From Photorhabdus laumondii subsp. laumondii (lineage in GTDB: Bacteria > Pseudomonadota > Gammaproteobacteria > Enterobacterales > Enterobacteriaceae): DNA of 64,000 nucleotides. Position 1 is the first letter of the stretch, and every line of letters starts with the position of its first letter. Below the pieces are notes generated by a model. The model saw nothing but the letters and a program-made list of their open reading frames with translations. It was not told the origin of the DNA and ran no database searches. A program made the translations under genes and the position numbers. This document shows, one piece after another, positions 10,969-22,629 of this stretch. The stretch is taken from positions 682,001-746,000 of the forward strand of contig NZ_CP024901.1 of the NCBI RefSeq assembly GCF_003343245.1. Direction: 5' to 3'.

Positions 10969-12247
10969 CTAAAATTTTCACATAAGCTGAGGCGCGTTGT
11001 TCCTGCATCCAGCTTTGTGCTTCTTCGGTGAATTTACGGTTGAACAACATACGGTAAGCACGATCTTTCTGAGCGACATCTGTTTTATCAACTTTGCGAG
11101 TGTCCAGTAGTTGGATCAGATGCCAACCAAAAGATGAGTGAACTGGCTGACTGATTTCACCTTTGTTCAGTCGCATTAATGCGTCACGGAAAGCAGGATC
11201 GTAGATATCAGGAGCCGTCCAGCCGAGATCACCACCACGCAGGGCGGAGCCTGGATCGTCTGAAAACTCTTTGGCGGCATCGGCAAAATCAGTTTTTCCA
11301 CTGCGAATGTCACTGGCGATTTGCTGCAACTTGGTGCGCGCTTGATCATCGGTCATGACAGGAGAAGTTCTCAATAGAATATGGCGGGCATGAACTTCAG
11401 TGACGGCGATGGTTGGATTACCGCCACGGATATCATTAACTTTGAGAATATGGAAACCAACACCAGAACGGATTGGGCCAACAACGGCACCTTTCTGAGC
11501 TAATTGCAGTTGTTCAGCAAACAGAGTTGGTAACTCCTGAAGCCTACTCCAACCCATATTACCGCCTTTCAGCGCTTGTGGATCGGCAGAATAGGCGATA
11601 GCCAATTTACCGAAATCAACACCATGTTTAAGTTCAGACATAATTTTCTGCACTACCGTCATGGCTTTTTCCATCTGCGCCTGATCAGGATTTTCTGGCA
11701 ATGGGATCAGAATGTGGCTGATATTCAGTTCAGTATCGTTAGTATTCTGGTTGCTAATTTGTTTAACTAAGGCGTCGATCTCTTGAGGCAAAATGGTGAC
11801 ACGACGGCGGACTTCATTATTGCGCACTTCTGCTATCAGCATCTCTTTACGGATTTGATCACGGTAAGTATCGAAATTCATTCCGTCAGCAGCAATGCGA
11901 TGTTTCATTTGATCCACAGTGATGTGGTTCTGGGCTGCAATATTGGCAATTGTAGAATCCAATGCTTGATCAGGAATGGTGATCCCCATCTGTTTTGCCA
12001 TTTGTAGCAGGATATTATCTATAATCAGACGCTCAAGGATCTGATGACGTAGCGTTTGCTCATCCGGTATTTGCTGGCCGGCATGTTGCGCATCCCGTTT
12101 GACAGATTGTAAGCGGTTATTGATGTCGCTCTCCAGTACCACCCCGTTATTAACAACCGCAGCAATTTTATCCATTTGCTGAGGTGCAGCGAAGGCAGTA
12201 CTCACTGAAAACATCAATCCAAAAATGAGAGTTCTCCAGTTCTTCAT
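10946..12247 (-). CDS. surA: Periplasmic chaperone / peptidyl-prolyl isomerase SurA
   Basis: SurA carries unfolded outer-membrane proteins across the periplasm to the BAM complex. A Sec signal peptide ends around AFA|APQQ (after residue 20). The N-terminal chaperone domain is followed by two parvulin domains, recognised by [13 protein letters not shown] and [12 protein letters not shown] with GGNMGW and GGDLGW motifs, and a short C-terminal helix. The 433 residues compare with 428 in E. coli. It lies 69 bases after lptD, one of its main clients. Confidence 0.97.
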   Translation of the reverse strand: MKNWRTLIFGLMFSVSTAFAAPQQMDKIAAVVNNGVVLESDINNRLQSVKRDAQHAGQQIPDEQTLRHQILERLIIDNILLQMAKQMGITIPDQALDSTIANIAAQNHITVDQMKHRIAADGMNFDTYRDQIRKEMLIAEVRNNEVRRRVTILPQEIDALVKQISNQNTNDTELNISHILIPLPENPDQAQMEKAMTVVQKIMSELKHGVDFGKLAIAYSADPQALKGGNMGWSRLQELPTLFAEQLQLAQKGAVVGPIRSGVGFHILKVNDIRGGNPTIAVTEVHARHILLRTSPVMTDDQARTKLQQIASDIRSGKTDFADAAKEFSDDPGSALRGGDLGWTAPDIYDPAFRDALMRLNKGEISQPVHSSFGWHLIQLLDTRKVDKTDVAQKDRAYRMLFNRKFTEEAQSWMQEQRASAYVKILDGNDAQQ

Positions 12248-12316
12248 ACTTTTCCCATCATATGTAGGTTCCGCAATAGCGGGTTTATCGTGTTTAATAT
12301 CAAACCTTTATTGGCA

Positions 12317-14641
12317 TCAGAATGCACGTTGGTATGGCATGATGCCAGACTGCAACATTTTTCTGCTACCCAGACTATGATTGTTACTTAAGCCACGAAG
12401 TTCAAAGTTAAATGACCATTTGTTGTCATATTCGCTATTGTTGTCTTTCCAACCAACAATCTTACGTTCATAGCCAACATTAATTGCCCAGCAACAAGTG
12501 TTGTACTGTAGCCCTACTAACTGACTTGCCGGTTGCTGTTCTTTGGTATCGTAATAGTAAGCACCTACTAAACCCCAGCGCTCACTTAACGGCCAACTTG
12601 CAACCAGACCGACTTGAGAGATCCCTTGCTGGAAAGCCGGAGCACTCTTAGCTGTAGCTTGGATATAATCTCTGTCAACAAAACGATAGTTCAACTGCAC
12701 CAGTCGGTCTTCATCACGGCGATATTCTAGTACTGCATTCCCCATCGTTACGTTGCCCAGGCGAGTATCGTACTGCATACCACCTTTCAAGCCCCAAGAA
12801 TCATTAATTTTCCAGTAAGTATCACCTGCCCAGGTCATCATGCCGGTACTATCTTTACTGTTGATGATGGTTTCTTTACCAGTGCGTGGACGTTCAAAGT
12901 AATAGATTTGACCTAATGACAGGTTAAAACGTTCAACCAAACTTTCATCATAAATACGGGTAGTGAGACCGGTAGTCACTTGATTGGCCGATGAAATACG
13001 GTCCAGGCCACCATAAAAGCGGTCACGGAACAGGCCGTTGTAATCAGTTTGCAGTAAAGATGAGTCGAAATTATTGATATTATCTTGGTCTTTGTATGGC
13101 ACATACAGATACTGAACCTGCGGTTCTAGCGTTTGGGTGTAATTGTTGTTCAGGTACGTTGAACGCTCAAATACCATTTTGGCTTCGCTTTTGAACTGTG
13201 GCAGAACCCGGTTAACAGATTCTTTATATTCAGCATTCTCGGTAGCTTTGGGAATATCCTGCTGATAGTGAGTCGCCATCAGCTTAACTTCATTATTCAT
13301 ACTGGCCCAACCATTGGAGAGTGGCAGGTTAATGGAGGGCTCCAGATGCCAGCGGGTTGCTTCCGGGTTATTTTTACCTACACTGGTAAATTTTGCCGCC
13401 TGACCATAAACTTTAAGGTCAAATGGACCCAGATCGTTTTTGTAATAATTCAAATCTAACTGTGGTTCTGCTCTGTAAGCTTTTCTACTGGTATCTTTAG
13501 AAAAAATCTGGAACTGTTTAGTTGATAGCGTGGCATTCCAGTTTTGTTGAGCATAGCCCAGACTAAATTTTTGTGTGGCATAGCCATCGGTGGTGGAACC
13601 ATATTGAGAGCTGAAATCAGAAAAATATTCGGGATCACTGACTTTGGTATAGTCGATATTAAAACGCCATACCCTATCCATCACACCACTGTGTCTCCAA
13701 TAAAATAACCAGCGATTATCACTTTCTCTGGCGGTACGTGTGTTTGTCTTTTTGTCTTTGACATACTGTTCGTCGTTATTCAGCCAGTCGAGAGCAAGGG
13801 TACCTGTGCCTGCTTTGGTTAAGTAACGGAATTCATTATCCAGTTTTAAACCACGTTTACTGATATAGTGCGGTGTAATTGTGGCATCATAATTTGGTGC
13901 AATATTCCAATAATAAGGCAGCAGAAATTCAAAGCCGTCATTTTTGGAATAGCTGGCGTTAGGAATAAGAAAACCGGAACGGCGTTTATTACCGATCGGT
14001 AATTGAAGATACGGACTGTAAAATATGGGAACGTTAGCCACCCTGAAACGGGCATTCCATATTTCAGCCACTTCTTCTTCGCGATCGAGAATGACTTCGG
14101 AGCCGACAACGCTCCAGCTATCATTACCCGGCAGGCAGGAAGTAAAAGTACCGTTATCCAGAATGGCATAACGGTTTTCACCACGCAGTTTCATTTTGTC
14201 TGCGGTGCCGCGTCCTTGACGCCCGACCATCTGATAATCACTTTGATACATATCGGTATCTTTATTATTTAAATTAGACCAAGCGCGTGGACCTTTCAGA
14301 ATAATCAGGGGATCATCATAATGGACATTGCCCGTTGCAGTTACGGTTCTTAACGGAACTTTATCTTCTGTTTGATCAAGTTGTACCTGATCGGCAGTCA
14401 GGGTTTTATTACCCTGTTTAATATTAACATTACCGATAAATTTAGCGGAACGCGGATAATCTGCGCGTGAATCATCTGCCAGAATATTGATAGGAAGTTG
14501 ATTTAAATCGCCATTAATGATTGGCTGATCATAAACAGGTATACCCAGCATACACTGCGCTGCGAGATCAGCATGTGCATACTGACCATAAAGTGCGGCC
14601 CATACCGTTGTGGCCAGCAAAGTTGGATAACATTTCTTCAT
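12317..14641 (-). CDS. lptD: LPS-assembly outer-membrane protein LptD
   Basis: LptD forms the outer-membrane barrel that, with LptE, inserts lipopolysaccharide into the outer leaflet. The 774 residues (784 in E. coli) show a signal peptide ending AHA|DLAAQC, the periplasmic beta-jellyroll (residues ~55-200) and a C-terminal 26-strand barrel. All four cysteines needed for the two inter-domain disulfides are present: Cys30, Cys169, Cys716 and Cys717. It opens the lptD-surA-pdxA-rsmA-apaG-apaH cluster. An ERIC element lies in its upstream region, about 100 bases before the start. Confidence 0.97.
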
Positions 14642-14743
14642 AGATATTTATGCGGTTCCGTCATCAGTGGCATTATGCCGGGCAAACCTCAAGAGACTAG
14701 CGTACTCAATGAATATACGCCAGTGTAAAGTCATACCTTTACT

Positions 14744-14870
14744 TATACCCGTCATCTTTCAAGTTGCTTCTTTGTTGGCTGTACTCACTCACCCCGGTCA
14801 CATAGTTAGCTATGCTCCCGGGGATTCGCTCCTTTGCCGTCGCGATGCAGCTTGAAATCCATAGGGTATA
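14744..14870 (-). repeat. ERIC element, copy 1 (127 bp)
   Basis: The 127-bp imperfect palindrome starts TATACCCGTCATCTTTCAAG and ends with GGGTATA; its core carries CCGGTCACATAG and CTCCCGGGGATTCGCTCC, the ERIC hallmarks. It lies between the divergent lptD and djlA. Orientation is relative to copy 3. Confidence 0.92.
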
Positions 14871-14950
14871 TCTTGTCGTTAGGCACAGAGCTGAATGAAT
14901 AGTATGATAATGCAAAACTACACTCAGAGCATTGGTGAATTGAGGAGTAT

Positions 14951-15772
14951 ATGCATTATTGGGGAAAATTGCTTGGGCTGATCTTTGGTGTTGTGTCTGG
15001 AGCAGGCTTCTGGGGTATTGTCATTGGTCTATTTATTGGCCATATGCTTGATAGGGCTAGTGTACGGGGAAACCAAGGTTTTTTTGCAAATAATCAGTCT
15101 CGCCAACTGCTATTTTTCAGCAGTACTTTTCAGGTGATGGGCCATATTACTAAATCAAAAGGGCGGGTGACTGAAACGGATATCCGGCTTGCGAGCCAGT
15201 TAATGGAACGAATGCAACTTCACGGGCAAGCTAGGATTGCGGCACAGCAGGCTTTTCGTGAAGGTAAAGAGCCCAATTTTCCTTTGCGTGAGACACTAAG
15301 ACAATTGCGTCGAGCCTGTTTTGGCCGGTCTGACTTAATTCGCATGTTTTTGGAGATCCAGTTACAGGCGGCATTTTCTGATGGTCAATTGCATCCGAAC
15401 GAGAGGACGGTGTTGTTTATTATTGCTGATGAACTTGGGATCTCTCGTAACCAATTCGAACAATTCCTTGCCATGATGGAAGGTGGCCGCAATTTCGGTG
15501 ATGGAGGCGAGTGGCAGCAACGGCAGTATGGCGGTTATCAGAAGGCTGCGCAGGGGCCAACACTCGCGGACGCCTGTAAGGTGTTGGGGGTGCGTGAAAA
15601 GGATGATGCGACGACAATTAAGCGTGCCTATCGTAGATTGATGAGTGAACATCATCCAGATAAGCTGGTAGCAAAAGGTTTACCACCGGAAATGATGGAG
15701 ATTGCTAAACAAAAGGCCCAGTCAATTCAGGCTGCCTATGATCTCATTAAAAAAGAGAAGGGTTTTAAATAG
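14951..15772 (+). CDS. djlA: Membrane-anchored co-chaperone DjlA
   Basis: DjlA is an inner-membrane J-domain protein that stimulates DnaK and influences Rcs envelope signalling. The N-terminal segment [20 protein letters not shown] is a single transmembrane span with glycines used for dimerisation. A TerB-like central helical domain follows (residues ~55-190). The C-terminal J-domain (~205-273) carries the HHPDKL form of the HPD motif. The 273 residues compare with 271 in E. coli. It is divergent from lptD, as in E. coli. Confidence 0.96.
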   Translation: MHYWGKLLGLIFGVVSGAGFWGIVIGLFIGHMLDRASVRGNQGFFANNQSRQLLFFSSTFQVMGHITKSKGRVTETDIRLASQLMERMQLHGQARIAAQQAFREGKEPNFPLRETLRQLRRACFGRSDLIRMFLEIQLQAAFSDGQLHPNERTVLFIIADELGISRNQFEQFLAMMEGGRNFGDGGEWQQRQYGGYQKAAQGPTLADACKVLGVREKDDATTIKRAYRRLMSEHHPDKLVAKGLPPEMMEIAKQKAQSIQAAYDLIKKEKGFK

Positions 15773-15914
15773 CCCATTTTTTATTTTTAAAAACATGCCA
15801 CTAAATGTATAGGGGAATAACATCCCCTACGGCTGTTGAGTTTATTTTTTATTCCTCTAAAATATTAGAATATTTTATGTTTTATTTTGTTTTAACTTAG
15901 GAGGAATGCAAAAA

Positions 15915-16007
15915 ATGGCAAATATCCGTGTTCTTTTGGCTTGTTGTGGCTTGGCCTTGTGTCTGATATTGGCTTCATTGGATTCGGTTACTGTATTTGT
16001 CTATTAA
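15915..16007 (+). CDS. Putative 30-residue hydrophobic small protein
   Basis: The ATG at 15915 lies 10 bases after a strong AGGAGG (15899-15904) and opens a 30-codon frame, MANIRVLLACCGLALCLILA then a short tail ending VTVFVY. It looks like a single transmembrane helix with three cysteines, like many enterobacterial small membrane proteins. An in-frame ATG at 15906 is too close to the Shine-Dalgarno. Its TAA abuts the rluA stop with no gap. I recognise no family. The inverted repeat TAGGGGA/TCCCCTA (15810-15829) upstream could end djlA. Confidence 0.5.
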   Translation: MANIRVLLACCGLALCLILASLDSVTVFVY

Positions 16008-16658
16008 TTAAAAATCGGCTTTACACTGAAAATGCATTGGCGTTCCATAGACCGGATGTGTGATATATAACTCTTGTGCATGTAATTGCAGGCGAGGTGC
16101 CATTGCTCTTGCCTGCTGATGAGCGTAAAACTGGTCTCCCAAAATTGGGTGCTCAAGTGCTAGCATATGTACTCTGAGCTGATGTGAACGACCAGTGATC
16201 GGTGAGAGTTTTATTCGAGTTGCCTCATCTTCGTAAGCGAGTACTTCGTACTCAGTCTGGGCTGATTTCCCGGTTTCAAAACACACTTTCTGCTTTGGCC
16301 GATTCGGCCAGTCACAAATCAGCGGTAAATCGACAAGACCCGTTTCTGGTTCCAGACGTCCCCAAACCCGAGCAATATAGGTTTTTTCCGGCTCTCGTTC
16401 ACGGAACTGACGTTTCAATTCACGCTCTGCATCTTTGGTCAGTGCAACTACCATTACGCCGCTGGTTGCCATATCCAGCCGGTGAACAGATTCTGCGGCT
16501 GGAAACTGTTGTTGTATCCGCGTCATAATGCTGTCTTTATGCTCTGCTGCCCGACCGGGAACAGAAAGTAGCCCACTGGGTTTATTGACCACAATGATAT
16601 ATTGATCCTGATAGAGCACATGTAACCAAGGATCGGTAGGAGGATTATAAGCTTCCAT
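16008..16658 (-). CDS. rluA: 23S rRNA (U746) / tRNA (U32) pseudouridine synthase
   Basis: RluA makes pseudouridine at 23S rRNA 746 and position 32 of some tRNAs. The 216 residues (219 in E. coli) carry the RluA-family catalytic block HRLDMATSGVMVVA with Asp62, then RQFREREPEKTYIARVWG, and a conserved TGRSHQLRVHM near the C-terminus. It is the second gene after rapA on this strand, with a long inverted repeat between them. Confidence 0.96.
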   Translation of the reverse strand: MEAYNPPTDPWLHVLYQDQYIIVVNKPSGLLSVPGRAAEHKDSIMTRIQQQFPAAESVHRLDMATSGVMVVALTKDAERELKRQFREREPEKTYIARVWGRLEPETGLVDLPLICDWPNRPKQKVCFETGKSAQTEYEVLAYEDEATRIKLSPITGRSHQLRVHMLALEHPILGDQFYAHQQARAMAPRLQLHAQELYITHPVYGTPMHFQCKADF

Positions 16659-16684
16659 TGAGGCTCCGGTAGCTGAATATTAGG

Positions 16685-16739
16685 GGAGGCGCGGGAATAG
16701 GGTTCTTAGTAAAGGTTACCCTATCCCGGTCCAGCCTCC
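16685..16739 (-). repeat. Long hairpin between rapA and rluA
   Basis: GGAGGC (16685-16690) pairs with GCCTCC (16734-16739), enclosing a second stem GGGAATAGGGT (16693-16703) with ACCCTATCCC (16718-16727, one bulge). It begins 16 bases after the rapA stop. There is no T-run on the minus-strand side, so it may be an RNA-stabilising or attenuating hairpin rather than a simple terminator. Confidence 0.6.
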
Positions 16740-16754
16740 GGGTATTACTAATAT

Positions 16755-19667
16755 TTACTGATGTGTAACGACAACAAGGCGAATAGCATCCAGACGCCAA
16801 CTTGCCTGATTTAAGTTAAGCAGTAACTGTTGGCGATTGGCTTCAATGGCTTCCAATTCATCATCACGAATATTTGGATTGACCGTCTTCAATGCTTCCA
16901 AACGGGAAAGTTCAGCAGCAAGATTTTCATCTGCTTCCTGTTCTGCTTGTTCAATCAATGATTTTGCCTGAGTTTCGACTAAACCTTCGGCTTGTTGCAA
17001 AATAGCGTGAACTTCCTTTTGTACCGCATTGACCAGTTTACTTGCAGTATGACGATTCACTGCATTAAGCTGGCGGTTAAAGCTTTCAAACTCCACTTGA
17101 TCAGCTAGATTATTGCCTTTCAGGTCCATCAGTATCCGCAATGGCGTTGGTGGAAGGAAGCGGGTCAATTGCAGGCGTTTAGGGGCTTGTGCTTCAACGA
17201 CATAGATCAGCTCTACCAGCAGGGTTCCAACAGGTAATGCTTTATTTTTCAAAAGGGATACTGCACAGCTACCCGTATCACCGGAAAGGATCAGATCTAA
17301 CCCATTACGGATAATTGGGTGCTCCCAACTGATAAACTGGGCATCTTCACGGGACAGTGACTGTTCACGATCAAAAGTGATAGTACAACCATCTTTTGGT
17401 AATCCAGGGAAATCTGGGACCAGCATATGATCGGATGGTGTCAGCACTATCATATTGTCATTGCGATCTTCCTGATTGATACCAACGATATCAAATAAGT
17501 TGAGAGAGAAGTTCACCAATTCAGTATCATTATCATACTCTGAAATTTTTTCTGCCAGTCGCAAACCATGCTCGCCGCCATTGGAGTTCATTTCCAGCAG
17601 CCGGTCACGGCCTTGCTCCAGTTGCTGTTTGAGTTGCTCATGTTGCTGACGGCACTGATCAATAAATTCACCAAATTTTTCTTGGTCCTGATTATTGGGT
17701 TTGGCAAGATAGTTCAGCAGAGCTTCATAATAGTGATCGTAAATAGTACGACCGGTTGGGCAGGTATGCTCGAATGCATCCAAACCTTCGTGATACCAAC
17801 GAATCAGGACTGCTTGGGCGGTATTCTCCAGATAAGGCACACTAATTTGGATATCACGGCTTTGGCCGATACGATCCAGACGTCCGATACGCTGTTCCAG
17901 TAAATCTGGATTGAATGGTAAATCGAACATCACTAATTGGTTGGCGAACTGGAAGTTGCGGCCTTCTGAGCCAATTTCGGAGCATAGTAATACCTGAGCT
18001 CCTTCTTCTTCGGAAGCAAAATAGGCTGCGGCGCGATCACGTTCAATCAGTGATAGACCTTCATGGAAAACAGCACCACGAATCCCTTCTCGCTCACGTA
18101 GTACCTGTTCCAATTGCAGAGCGGTGGTTGCTTTCGCACAAATTACCAGCACTTTTTCATGGCGATTTGCCATCAGAAAACCGAGTAGCCATTCTACGCG
18201 AGGATCAAAGTTCCACCAGGTAGCGTTTTCGCCTTCAAACTCTTGATAAATTTGTTCTGGATAGAGCATATCCCATGCGCGTGCTTCCAGCGATTTTTTA
18301 GCGCCCATAATATCGGAGACTTTAATGGCGGTCTGATATTGGGATGGCAGAGGCAACTTTATCTGGTGCAATTCCCGATGGGGGAAGCCTTTCACACCAT
18401 TACGGGTATTACGGAACAGAATACGACTGGTGCCGTGGCGATCCATCAGCATGGAAATCAGTTCACGCCGTGCAGTTTCACTTTCACCACTATTACTATT
18501 GGCAGCTTTCAGCAGAGGCTCAATATTCTGCTCACTAATCAACTCACCCATTAGGTTTAATTGATTATTATTAAGTTGTTCACCTGATAACAGCAGTGTG
18601 ACAGCATCGGCAACTGGACGATATTTTTGTTGTTCGTCAATAAAAGTCTGATAATCGTGGAAACGGTTTGGGTCAAGTAGGCGTAGACGGGCAAAATGAC
18701 TTTCCTGTCCTAGCTGCTCTGGTGTTGCAGTCAATAGCAGCACACTTGGGATCTGTTCAGCTAATTGTTCGACAACCTGATATTCACGGCTAGGTGCATC
18801 CTCGCTCCAGACCAGATGGTGAGCTTCGTCCACCACCATCAAATCCCAGCTGGCTTCAAGCATATGCTCAAAACGCTGTTTATTACGGCGGGCAAAATCC
18901 AGTGAACAGAGTACCAATTGTTCTGTTTCAAATGGATTATCGCTATCGTGCCGTGCTTCGATATAGCGGCTATCGTCAAACAGGGCAAAGCGCAAATTGA
19001 AACGGCGCAGCATTTCTACCAACCATTGATGTTGAAGACTATCCGGCACAATCACCAGAACACGTTCAGCACGACCGGCCAGCAATTGCTGGTGGATGAT
19101 CATCCCGGCTTCGATGGTTTTACCCAAACCGACTTCATCGGCTAACAGAACTCTTGGTGCGTAGCGCTTGCCGACTTCATTTGCGATGTGAAGTTGATGA
19201 GGGATCAAGCTTGCGCGGATACCCCGCAAACCACTTTCAGCCAGTTTAAATTGTTCGCTTTGGTATTTACGGGCGCGAAAACGTAAGGCAAAGCGGTCCA
19301 TACGGTCAATCTGACCAGCAAACAGGCGATCCTGTGGTTTGTTGAAGGTAAGTTTACTGTCAAGGAACACTTCGCGCAGACTGATATTTTCTTCCAGAGT
19401 ATCAAGTCGTGTGCCCGTATAAATCAGCAGGCCATTTTCTTGTTGGATTTCATCTACTTTGAGTTGCCAGCCTTCATGGCTGGTGACAACATCTCCCGAG
19501 TTAAACATAACACGGGTAATAGGAGAATCATTGCGTGCATAGAGGCGGTTTTCACCGCTGGCAGGAAAGAGCAAAGTGACCATTCGTGCGTCCAGTGCAA
19601 CAACGGTTCCTAATCCAAGTTCGCTTTCTGTATCGCTGATCCAGCGTTGACCGAGGGTAAATGGCAT
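16755..19667 (-). CDS. rapA: RNA polymerase-recycling ATPase RapA (HepA)
   Basis: RapA is a Swi2/Snf2-type ATPase that binds RNA polymerase and promotes its release and reuse after termination. The 970 residues (968 in E. coli) begin with the two Tudor-like N-terminal domains. The helicase core follows: [15 protein letters not shown] (Walker A, ~175-189), DEAHH (motif II), [11 protein letters not shown] (motif III) and the C-terminal helicase lobe with IGRLDRIGQ (motif VI). A long C-terminal region with a predicted coiled-coil (Gln/Glu-rich) completes it. In E. coli polB lies immediately upstream; here only its remnant does. Confidence 0.97.
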
Positions 19668-19847
19668 AAATTTTAACTCAGTTTCTGTTAGATAATGTTA
19701 TTCATGGGTGGAGGACGACAGCTTTTTATTTGATTTAACGGAGATAATGGGCAGACAGCAAGACACCCCGTTATTTCCCTTATCACTCGTCAAAGGGGCG
19801 ATATGTTAATGGAAGCAAAGCCAGTCGTCACCTGCAAAAAATAGTCA

Positions 19848-20324
19848 TCAGCCAAAAGGCGTTACTATCTGTCCGGTGAGCGAAATTGTAAAGTCATCCT
19901 GTAAAGCGGCAGGATAGCATCAGCGATAGGCTGAATTTGCTGGTTAATATCGTGATCATAGTCCGGTGATAAATGCAGATTTTCCAGTAGTTCTGGCTCG
20001 AAGAGTGTCATGACATAGCTTATCCTGCCACTATTTTGATACGGCAAAGACCGGTGATATTACAGATTTTACTTATCTGCCAGCGTTGCTGTTCTCTCAT
20101 GTGGCGGTACATTGTGCTGATAGTCAGACAGTTTACGGCCTAATCTTTTACAGTAGGTTAGTTTATCATCAAATTTTCCTTCCAGGGTACTGATAATATG
20201 GTGAAAATAAATTTATGGTAAGGATTTCGGTTAAAAACCAGTGAATACAGTTGTTTCTGGAAAATTAGCGTTAGACTGGCACAGCCAGTACGTACTGCTT
20301 CCAGATTTTTAGTATTAACCATGC
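19848..20324 (-). pseudogene. polB: Ruined 3' end of DNA polymerase II gene
   Basis: The minus strand between thiQ and rapA reads, in switching frames, NLEAVRTG and LIFQKQLYSLVFNRNPYHKF, then STLEGKFDDKLTYCKRLGRK and LSDYQHNVPPHERTATLADK ending in a stop, then RISYVMTLFEPELLENLHLS and DYDHDINQQIQPIADAILPL, and after another frameshift DDFTISLTGQ. These follow, in order, the C-terminal ~150 residues of E. coli Pol II (LEAVRTDW, FRNEPYQEYV, RRPLSEYQRNVPPH, QLQPVADAILPF, TGQLGLF). The polymerase catalytic domains are missing, and several frameshifts and a stop are present. The position next to rapA is that of polB in E. coli. Confidence 0.85.
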
Positions 20325-21032
20325 CTATATAGCATCGGTTTTCATGCCTAGAATAGCTGCTTCAGGAACAGTGCCGGCAACCAGCGTATTTGTTAAGCCG
20401 TCATAATGGATATTGCCATCAACGATTAATAAAGCGCGATCAGCTATACGAGCGGCATCATCCAGATTATGGGAAACCATCAGTAATGTAAGTTGGCGTT
20501 CATGGCAAACTTGTTCCAGCAATACCAGCATTTCATTACGCAGTGCCGGATCTAGGGCAGAAAAGGGCTCGTCAAGTAATAAAATTGGCTGTTGGCGTAC
20601 TAGACAACGGGCTAATGCTGCCCGCTGCCGTTGTCCACCAGAAAGTTGAGCTGGCAGACGGGGCAGACAATCTTCCAATGAAACTTGTGAGACTATTTGC
20701 TGTAATGTCTGTTTCTGCGTGCTATTGAGACGTAATCCGGGATGTAAACCTAGCCCGATATTCTGCTCAATTGTCAAATGAGAGAAGAGATTATTTTCTT
20801 GAAACAACATGGAAACCGGGCGTTGAGCAGGTGATGTGCTGGTATGATTTTCTCCGTTCAGCCATAGGGAGCCTTTTTCTGCTGTTTGAAAGCCGGCGAT
20901 TAAGTTCAGGAGTGTACTTTTACCCGCCCCACTAGGGCCTAGGATTGCGATACGTTCTCCGGCCTGAATGTGTAAGTCAAAGCGCATCATCAGATGTTCA
21001 TAGCGGTAAGTCAGATTTTCAAGTTTGAGCAT
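20325..21032 (-). CDS. thiQ: Thiamine ABC transporter, ATP-binding protein
   Basis: ThiQ is the ATPase of the ThiBPQ importer for thiamine and thiamine pyrophosphate. I start at the ATG at 21032 ([14 protein letters not shown], 235 residues; E. coli 232). The frame stays open further upstream, but that part lies inside thiP. Walker [10 protein letters not shown], the Q-loop in [14 protein letters not shown], the signature LSGGQRQR, Walker [13 protein letters not shown] and the H-loop MVSHN are intact. It overlaps the thiP end by 14 bases, typical of coupled translation. Confidence 0.96.
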   Translation of the reverse strand: MLKLENLTYRYEHLMMRFDLHIQAGERIAILGPSGAGKSTLLNLIAGFQTAEKGSLWLNGENHTSTSPAQRPVSMLFQENNLFSHLTIEQNIGLGLHPGLRLNSTQKQTLQQIVSQVSLEDCLPRLPAQLSGGQRQRAALARCLVRQQPILLLDEPFSALDPALRNEMLVLLEQVCHERQLTLLMVSHNLDDAARIADRALLIVDGNIHYDGLTNTLVAGTVPEAAILGMKTDAI

Positions 21033-22629
21033 TACGTGGTCTCGGTAAGCGTTCAAGTAAACTAAACAGCGTAAAACATAACAATAACAGCAATAAAGCA
21101 GTGATCGCGCCATCCTGACTACGATAAGCCCCGATTTGCTGATAGAGGTAGAAGGGCAGGGTACGGAAATCTTCATTACCAAACAGCGCGACAACGCCAA
21201 AATCTCCAATGGAAAGGACACAAGCAAAGGCCAGTGCTTGTGCCAGCGGAACTTTTAGTGCTTTTAGTTCAATCCAGCGCAGTCGGTTAATACCTTGGAT
21301 ATTCAGGGAGCGACACAGTGGATTATAGCGAGCCGCCAGATCTTTCATTGGATTATCCAGAACTTTCAGTGCATAAGGAATTGCCATCAGTGCGTTGGTT
21401 AAAATCACCAGACCGTAGGGTGAACGGGGCAAGCCGACGGTATCATTGAGCAACAGAAAGAATCCTGTTGCCAATACAATGCCTGGCATAGAGAGGATTA
21501 ACAAACCACTCATCTCCATTACTTGTCCCCAATGGGGGGAATGACGCAGGTACAGCTCACGGCTGCTCCACAGCAGCATCATAGTGAATAAAACGCATAA
21601 TAACCCCGCGCCTAAAGCAATCACCGCTGAGGTGATAAAGGCTCGCCACAATGCAGGTTGGCGTAATACATTAAGCAACCCGCTGTTAAGGCCATCCACG
21701 ACAACGGCCAGCAATGGTGGCACGAGTAGTAATAATGCGGCGATAATTAACAAGCTGTCGCAGATTTTTCTCAACAGAGTATCTTGTGGATTACGCCATT
21801 GCTGTTGGTTGCTGTAGCCGACAGATAGAGCACTGTTAAGTTTCTGACTGAGGAGCACAAGGCCAAGGCAGCAGGTAATCTGAATCAACGCCAGTAACGC
21901 GGCACGGTTGAGATCGTAGTCATAGCTTAACGCCTGATAGATTGCCAGTTCGACAGTTGTTGCAGCAGGTCCGCCACCTAACGCCAGCACAGTCGCAAAA
22001 CTGGCGAAACAGAGCATAAAAATCAGTGCACCAGTGGGCAGGATCTGGCGGCGTAGATAAGGCCATTCAACAAAACGGAAATGTTGCCATTCATTCATAC
22101 CTAGCTGCGCCGCTAATTGCCGTTGTTCCACCGCAATATTTTCCAGCGATTGCAGTAAAAGCCGTGTTGCCAGTGGCATATTAAAGAAAATATGTGCCAG
22201 CAAAATGCCTGATAAACCGTAAGGGGTGAAAGGGTAATCGATGCCGATCCATTTGCAGAACTGAGCCAGCCAGCCGGTTCTACCATAAACCGCCAGAATG
22301 CCGAATAGAGCGACTAGCACGGGCAAAACCAGCGTCATAGCACACAGGCGCAGAAAGAGGGTCCGGCCTGGAAAATGACGGCGATAGAGTGCTCTGGAAA
22401 GAAAAATAGCCGGAATGACAGAAAATAGTGCTGATAAAAAGGCTTGCCAGAATGTGAAACGTACCACGTGCCACAAATAGCGATCTTCTATCAATAAATA
22501 CCAATCACTTGCAGGTGAATTAAACCAGAGCGTTCCGAATGCCAGTAAGGCGACCAACAGTAAAAAACCGGCGGCAATCGCCCCCGGTAACAGCCATCCG
22601 GCTATCAGCGGCTGACAGCGCTTTGCCAT
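21019..22629 (-). CDS. thiP: Thiamine ABC transporter, permease
   Basis: ThiP is the inner-membrane permease of the thiamine importer, a fusion of two binding-protein-dependent permease halves with about 12 membrane segments. EAA-type loops, the docking sites for ThiQ, are seen in both halves ([20 protein letters not shown] and the [20 protein letters not shown] region). Starting at ATG 22629 ([12 protein letters not shown]) gives 536 residues, equal to E. coli; an ATG four codons earlier is possible. It overlaps thiB by 25 bases. Confidence 0.95.
   Translation of the reverse strand: MAKRCQPLIAGWLLPGAIAAGFLLLVALLAFGTLWFNSPASDWYLLIEDRYLWHVVRFTFWQAFLSALFSVIPAIFLSRALYRRHFPGRTLFLRLCAMTLVLPVLVALFGILAVYGRTGWLAQFCKWIGIDYPFTPYGLSGILLAHIFFNMPLATRLLLQSLENIAVEQRQLAAQLGMNEWQHFRFVEWPYLRRQILPTGALIFMLCFASFATVLALGGGPAATTVELAIYQALSYDYDLNRAALLALIQITCCLGLVLLSQKLNSALSVGYSNQQQWRNPQDTLLRKICDSLLIIAALLLLVPPLLAVVVDGLNSGLLNVLRQPALWRAFITSAVIALGAGLLCVLFTMMLLWSSRELYLRHSPHWGQVMEMSGLLILSMPGIVLATGFFLLLNDTVGLPRSPYGLVILTNALMAIPYALKVLDNPMKDLAARYNPLCRSLNIQGINRLRWIELKALKVPLAQALAFACVLSIGDFGVVALFGNEDFRTLPFYLYQQIGAYRSQDGAITALLLLLLCFTLFSLLERLPRPRNAQT

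Noticed and set aside
21033..21227. N-terminal extension of thiQ by 65 residues
   Set aside because: It lies inside thiP in another frame; [11 protein letters not shown] matches the normal ThiQ start.
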